From positions 494,001 to 558,000 of the forward strand of contig NZ_SZNK01000001.1 in NCBI RefSeq assembly GCF_005217615.1: a stretch of 64,000 bases of DNA. Reading direction: 5' to 3'. The translations under genes were made by a program, and so were the position numbers. Positions within the stretch are counted from its first letter, which is position 1. Each line of letters starts with the position of its first letter. Origin of the DNA: Brevibacillus antibioticus (GTDB taxonomy: Bacteria; Bacillota; Bacilli; Brevibacillales; Brevibacillaceae). Shown here piece after piece: positions 61,348 to 64,000 of the stretch. The notes under the pieces are model-generated. The model did no database searches. It was not told where the DNA came from and saw only the letters and a program-made list of their open reading frames with translations.

Positions 61348-62343
61348 ATGAAAGAGGTACTTTTAGAAGTAAAGGATTTACGCTTGCAGTTTAAGACGGA
61401 TAAGGGTGAGTTGCCAGCGCTGCAAGGCATTTCTTTTCAACTGAAAAAAGGGGAGACGGTAGCGCTGGTAGGCGAGTCTGGCTGTGGAAAAAGCGTGACG
61501 TCCTTGGCGATTATGGGACTCTTGTCCCGGGCGAATGCGCAGATGGAGGGAAGCATTCGATTTCGGGACATCTTATTGAACCAGTTGAGTATCGGTGAAC
61601 TTCGCAACATTCGCGGAAAAGATATCGCGATGATTTTTCAGGAACCGATGACGTCACTCAATCCGGTCCATACGATTGGTCGACAGCTAGAGGAAGTGTA
61701 TCAGCTGCATACCGATTTATCGAAAAAGGAACGCCAAGCAAAAGCGATTGAGATGCTCAAAAAAGTGGGCGTACCGAGGGCAGAAGACATCATGCGGGAG
61801 TATCCCCATCAGCTATCAGGTGGAATGAAGCAGCGTGTCATGATTGCTATGGCGATGGCTTGCAACCCGGATTTATTGATCGCAGATGAGCCGACGACTG
61901 CACTGGATGTGACCATTCAAGCGCAAATTTTGGAACTGATGAACGATCTGAAGGAGAACGATCATACCTCCCTGCTACTTATTACGCATGACTTGGGTGT
62001 CGTGGCTGAAATGGCTGATCGTGTACTTGTGATGTACTACGGGGAGATCGTAGAGGAAGCTGACATTGCCAGTCTGTTTTCTCATCCGAAGCATCCGTAT
62101 ACGATTGGGCTTTTGCGTTGCATCCCCGATTTGGATGAGGAGGAGAAGCTTCGCCTCGATCCGATTGAAGGCAGTGTCCCGCTACTGGGTGAAGTGACAC
62201 AAGGGTGTGCATTCCGCTTCCGCTGCTCGCAGGCCGAGGAGCGATGTTACCAAGAAAAACCGCCGCTGATGGCAACGGGCACAGGCACAGGCACACAGGC
62301 CGTTCGATGCTGGCTGTACGAGAACAAGGAGATGGCGGTATGA
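61348..62343 (+). CDS. Peptide ABC-importer ATPase, OppD type
   Basis: A 331-residue ATPase. Walker [13 protein letters not shown]-loop [13 protein letters not shown], signature [14 protein letters not shown], Walker [15 protein letters not shown]. The C-terminal cysteine-rich region CAFRFRC matches the oligopeptide-transporter C-terminal domain. ATG at 61348 is chosen with GGGGGG upstream; a start at 61324 overlapping the oppC stop is possible and would add eight residues. Confidence 0.95.
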   Translation: MKEVLLEVKDLRLQFKTDKGELPALQGISFQLKKGETVALVGESGCGKSVTSLAIMGLLSRANAQMEGSIRFRDILLNQLSIGELRNIRGKDIAMIFQEPMTSLNPVHTIGRQLEEVYQLHTDLSKKERQAKAIEMLKKVGVPRAEDIMREYPHQLSGGMKQRVMIAMAMACNPDLLIADEPTTALDVTIQAQILELMNDLKENDHTSLLLITHDLGVVAEMADRVLVMYYGEIVEEADIASLFSHPKHPYTIGLLRCIPDLDEEEKLRLDPIEGSVPLLGEVTQGCAFRFRCSQAEERCYQEKPPLMATGTGTGTQAVRCWLYENKEMAV

Positions 62344-63347
62344 GTGATATCTTGTTATCGGTAAACGATTTAAAGACGTATTTCCCCATTAGTAAAGGAC
62401 TCTTTCGCAATCGCGACGAAATGATTAAGGCAGTCGATGGGGTTTCTTTCCAGCTGCGAAAAGGCGAAACGCTTGGGTTGGTAGGAGAGAGCGGTTGTGG
62501 CAAGTCAACGACTGGCCGCAGCATCATGCGACTCATTGAACCGACGGGTGGAACGATTGAATTTGAAGGGCAAAACATTTCGGAGATGTCGGCTGCACGT
62601 TTTCGTCCACTCCGAAAACGAATGCAAATCGTGTTTCAGGACCCGTATGCATCGTTAAATCCACGGATGACCGTGCAAGGGGCTTTGGAGGAAGCGTTAG
62701 GCGTCAAAGATCCACAGATGTCGGCGAATGAAAGGCGCGATCAAGTAAGGGAACTGCTTCAGATGGTCGGTCTGAATGCTCAATACGCGACTCGCTTTCC
62801 CCATGAGTTTAGCGGGGGGCAGCGGCAGCGGATCGGGATCGCTCGCGCACTGGCGGTGGAGCCCTCATTAATCGTAGCAGATGAGCCAGTTTCAGCGCTT
62901 GACGTCTCCATTCAGGCGCAGATCGTGAATCTTTTGCAGGATTTGCAGCACCGTCTAGGCCTGAGCTATTTGTTTATTTCACATGATCTAGGTGTCGTTC
63001 GCCACATCAGCGACAGAATTGCGGTGATGTATCTCGGACGAATCGTCGAAATTGCCAGCAAAAAAGATTTGTTTACGCGCCCGTTACATCCGTACACAGA
63101 AGCGCTCATGTCAGCAGTTCCCAAAGCCAATCCGTTTCGGAAGAAGGAGCGAATCGTTCTTTCAGGGGATGTTCCCTCTCCGGCGAATGTTCCCGTTGGG
63201 TGCGCGTTTCATACCAGGTGCTCGTATGCTACAGATATTTGCCGCACAGTGCGTCCTGTCGCTACATTAGCTTCGTCGCAACATTATGTCGCATGTCATT
63301 TATATGGAACAGAAGGGATGAAGTACATTGAAAATCGAACGAATTGA
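62340..63347 (+). CDS. Peptide ABC-importer ATPase, OppF type
   Basis: A 335-residue ATPase, second of the pair. It opens [20 protein letters not shown], with Walker [13 protein letters not shown]-loop [14 protein letters not shown], signature [15 protein letters not shown], Walker [15 protein letters not shown] and the C-terminal CAFHTRC. ATG overlaps the oppD stop (ATGA). A longer open frame upstream is a by-product inside oppD. Confidence 0.95.
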   Translation: MSDILLSVNDLKTYFPISKGLFRNRDEMIKAVDGVSFQLRKGETLGLVGESGCGKSTTGRSIMRLIEPTGGTIEFEGQNISEMSAARFRPLRKRMQIVFQDPYASLNPRMTVQGALEEALGVKDPQMSANERRDQVRELLQMVGLNAQYATRFPHEFSGGQRQRIGIARALAVEPSLIVADEPVSALDVSIQAQIVNLLQDLQHRLGLSYLFISHDLGVVRHISDRIAVMYLGRIVEIASKKDLFTRPLHPYTEALMSAVPKANPFRKKERIVLSGDVPSPANVPVGCAFHTRCSYATDICRTVRPVATLASSQHYVACHLYGTEGMKYIENRTN

Positions 63348-64000
63348 ATTGCAGCAACTCCACATGCCACTTCGTTTCCGTTTTGAAACGAGCTTTGGAT
63401 ATACGACCATCAAGGAGCTCATTTTGGTCAGTGTGTATGGAGAGGGAGAGGTAGGGCACGCGGAAAGTGTGGCGATGTCAGCCCCTTACTATAGTGAAGA
63501 AACGACAGAGACAGCATGGCACATGATGGAAAAGTTTATGATTCCGAAGCTGTTTTCGAGTGAGATCGAGACCCCGGAGGATGTGGATCGGCTGTTTGCC
63601 CCGATTCGCCGCAACAACATGGCGAAGGCGGCTTTAGAAGGCGCAATCTGGGATCTCTACAGTAAGCAGAAAGGTATCTCTCTCGCCAAAGCACTAGGAG
63701 GCGAGAAAGCTGTCATCGACGTTGGGATCAGTATCGGGATTGAACCGACTGTCGATCAAGTTTTGGCAAAAGTAGAGCGCCATCTCAGTGAGGGCTACAA
63801 GAAGATCAAGGTAAAGATCAAGCCAGGCTTTGACGTAGACGTAATTCGAGCAATCCGCGAACGCTTTGGCGAGGGTGTCCCGCTGATGGCGGATGCGAAC
63901 TCCGCTTACACGATGGAGCATTTAAGTGTGATGAAGGAGCTGGATCAATATGGGCTGATGATGATCGAACAGCCACTCGCCCATGACGACATTATTGATC
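63328..64000 (+). CDS. Enolase-superfamily N-acylamino-acid racemase / o-succinylbenzoate synthase-like enzyme, 5' part
   Basis: The first ~224 residues of an enolase-superfamily enzyme, cut by the window end. The capping domain (about 1-125) starts [23 protein letters not shown], with [16 protein letters not shown]. The barrel begins GISIGIEP and shows the K-x-K catalytic pair ([11 protein letters not shown]), the metal Asp in LMADANSAY and the next ligand Glu in MMIEQPL. This is the MenC/NSAR group, whose members are OSB synthases, N-succinylamino-acid racemases or both. TTG start at 63328 after GAAGGGATG, overlapping oppF by 20 bases. Operon context favours racemase over menaquinone synthesis. 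Confidence 0.88.
   Translation, partial: MKIERIELQQLHMPLRFRFETSFGYTTIKELILVSVYGEGEVGHAESVAMSAPYYSEETTETAWHMMEKFMIPKLFSSEIETPEDVDRLFAPIRRNNMAKAALEGAIWDLYSKQKGISLAKALGGEKAVIDVGISIGIEPTVDQVLAKVERHLSEGYKKIKVKIKPGFDVDVIRAIRERFGEGVPLMADANSAYTMEHLSVMKELDQYGLMMIEQPLAHDDIID

Noticed and set aside
62205-62339. 45-codon extension of the oppF reading frame into oppD
   Set aside because: The family N-terminus begins at ATG 62340, which overlaps the oppD stop as is usual for these genes.
1-64000. Mobile elements, prophage, CRISPR, tRNA or rRNA genes
   Set aside because: I searched by eye for transposase motifs, repeat-spacer arrays, tRNA TTCRA-type loops and rRNA sequence and found none that I could support.

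Overview
The window is chromosomal DNA of a spore-forming, low-to-mid G+C Gram-positive bacterium, most likely Brevibacillus (Bacillales, Paenibacillaceae). The evidence is the Bacillus-type gene order around ytxJ-aroA-ccpA-acuCBA-rpsD, yttP/ezrA-like, ytoP and ytrHI-spo0M, the sporulation genes, a protein with S-layer homology (SLH) domains, Firmicutes RNA regulators (SAM-I riboswitch, rpsD leader) and an IMEF-type encapsulin operon. I see no rRNA, tRNA, CRISPR array, insertion sequence or phage. Most genes look like vertically inherited core or near-core genes.

Layout. 1-4.8 kb: 5' part of aconitase (-), then a BmrA-like multidrug ABC exporter with an OmpR/PhoR-type two-component system. 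4.8-10.7 kb: molybdenum cofactor genes (moeB, a moaD-moaE fusion, moaC) around a DNA-repair-like trio (ogt, 2OG-Fe(II) oxygenase, SPL-type radical SAM protein) and an MFS transporter. 10.6-14.1 kb: SAM-I riboswitch with mtnE, an unknown gene under triple Fur-like boxes, and a 2-aminoadipate-type aminotransferase. 14.2-18.2 kb: alpha/beta hydrolase, the encapsulin shell gene with its IMEF iron cargo gene, a divergent Fur-controlled small-protein operon (DUF2325 plus 48 aa), and a soluble HtrA-like protease. 18.4-22.2 kb: PadR regulator, M29 aminopeptidase, small genes, a strongly palindromic structured element, and ytxJ. 22.2-35.1 kb: long FtsA/PilM-like ATPase, aroA, csoR-like gene, ccpA, an MTA/SAH nucleosidase-glutaredoxin fusion, acuCBA, a class A PBP with FN3 domains, and rpsD with a long leader. 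35.1-46.2 kb: YcdB/SLH surface protein, phosphatase, GAF-GGDEF cyclase, MBL hydrolase, lipoprotein, TetR, and a TPM/EzrA-like membrane protein. 46.4-55.3 kb: ytfP, GNAT, ytoP, a coupled MFS/micropeptide operon, sporulation genes (ytrH, ytrI, spo0M, small membrane proteins), and codY. 55.5-64 kb: a catabolic operon with M81 peptidase, RpiR regulator, complete Opp/Dpp-type ABC importer and an N-acylamino-acid racemase/MenC-type enolase that runs off the window.

How the genes work together. Three global regulators of carbon, nitrogen and iron status are represented: CcpA and CodY as genes, and Fur through its operators. Iron appears twice, in the encapsulin/IMEF storage system beside a Fur-controlled operon and in a Fur-boxed orphan gene. 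The least conventional items are the domain fusions (MtnN-Grx, MoaD-MoaE, TPM-EzrA-like), the beta-repeat tail on the FtsA-like protein, the 205-nt palindromic element at 20969-21173, the overlapping micropeptides behind an MFS transporter, and the peptide/D-amino-acid-type catabolic operon with a direct-repeat operator. Starts were chosen by Shine-Dalgarno (SD) position, so several differ from the longest open frame.
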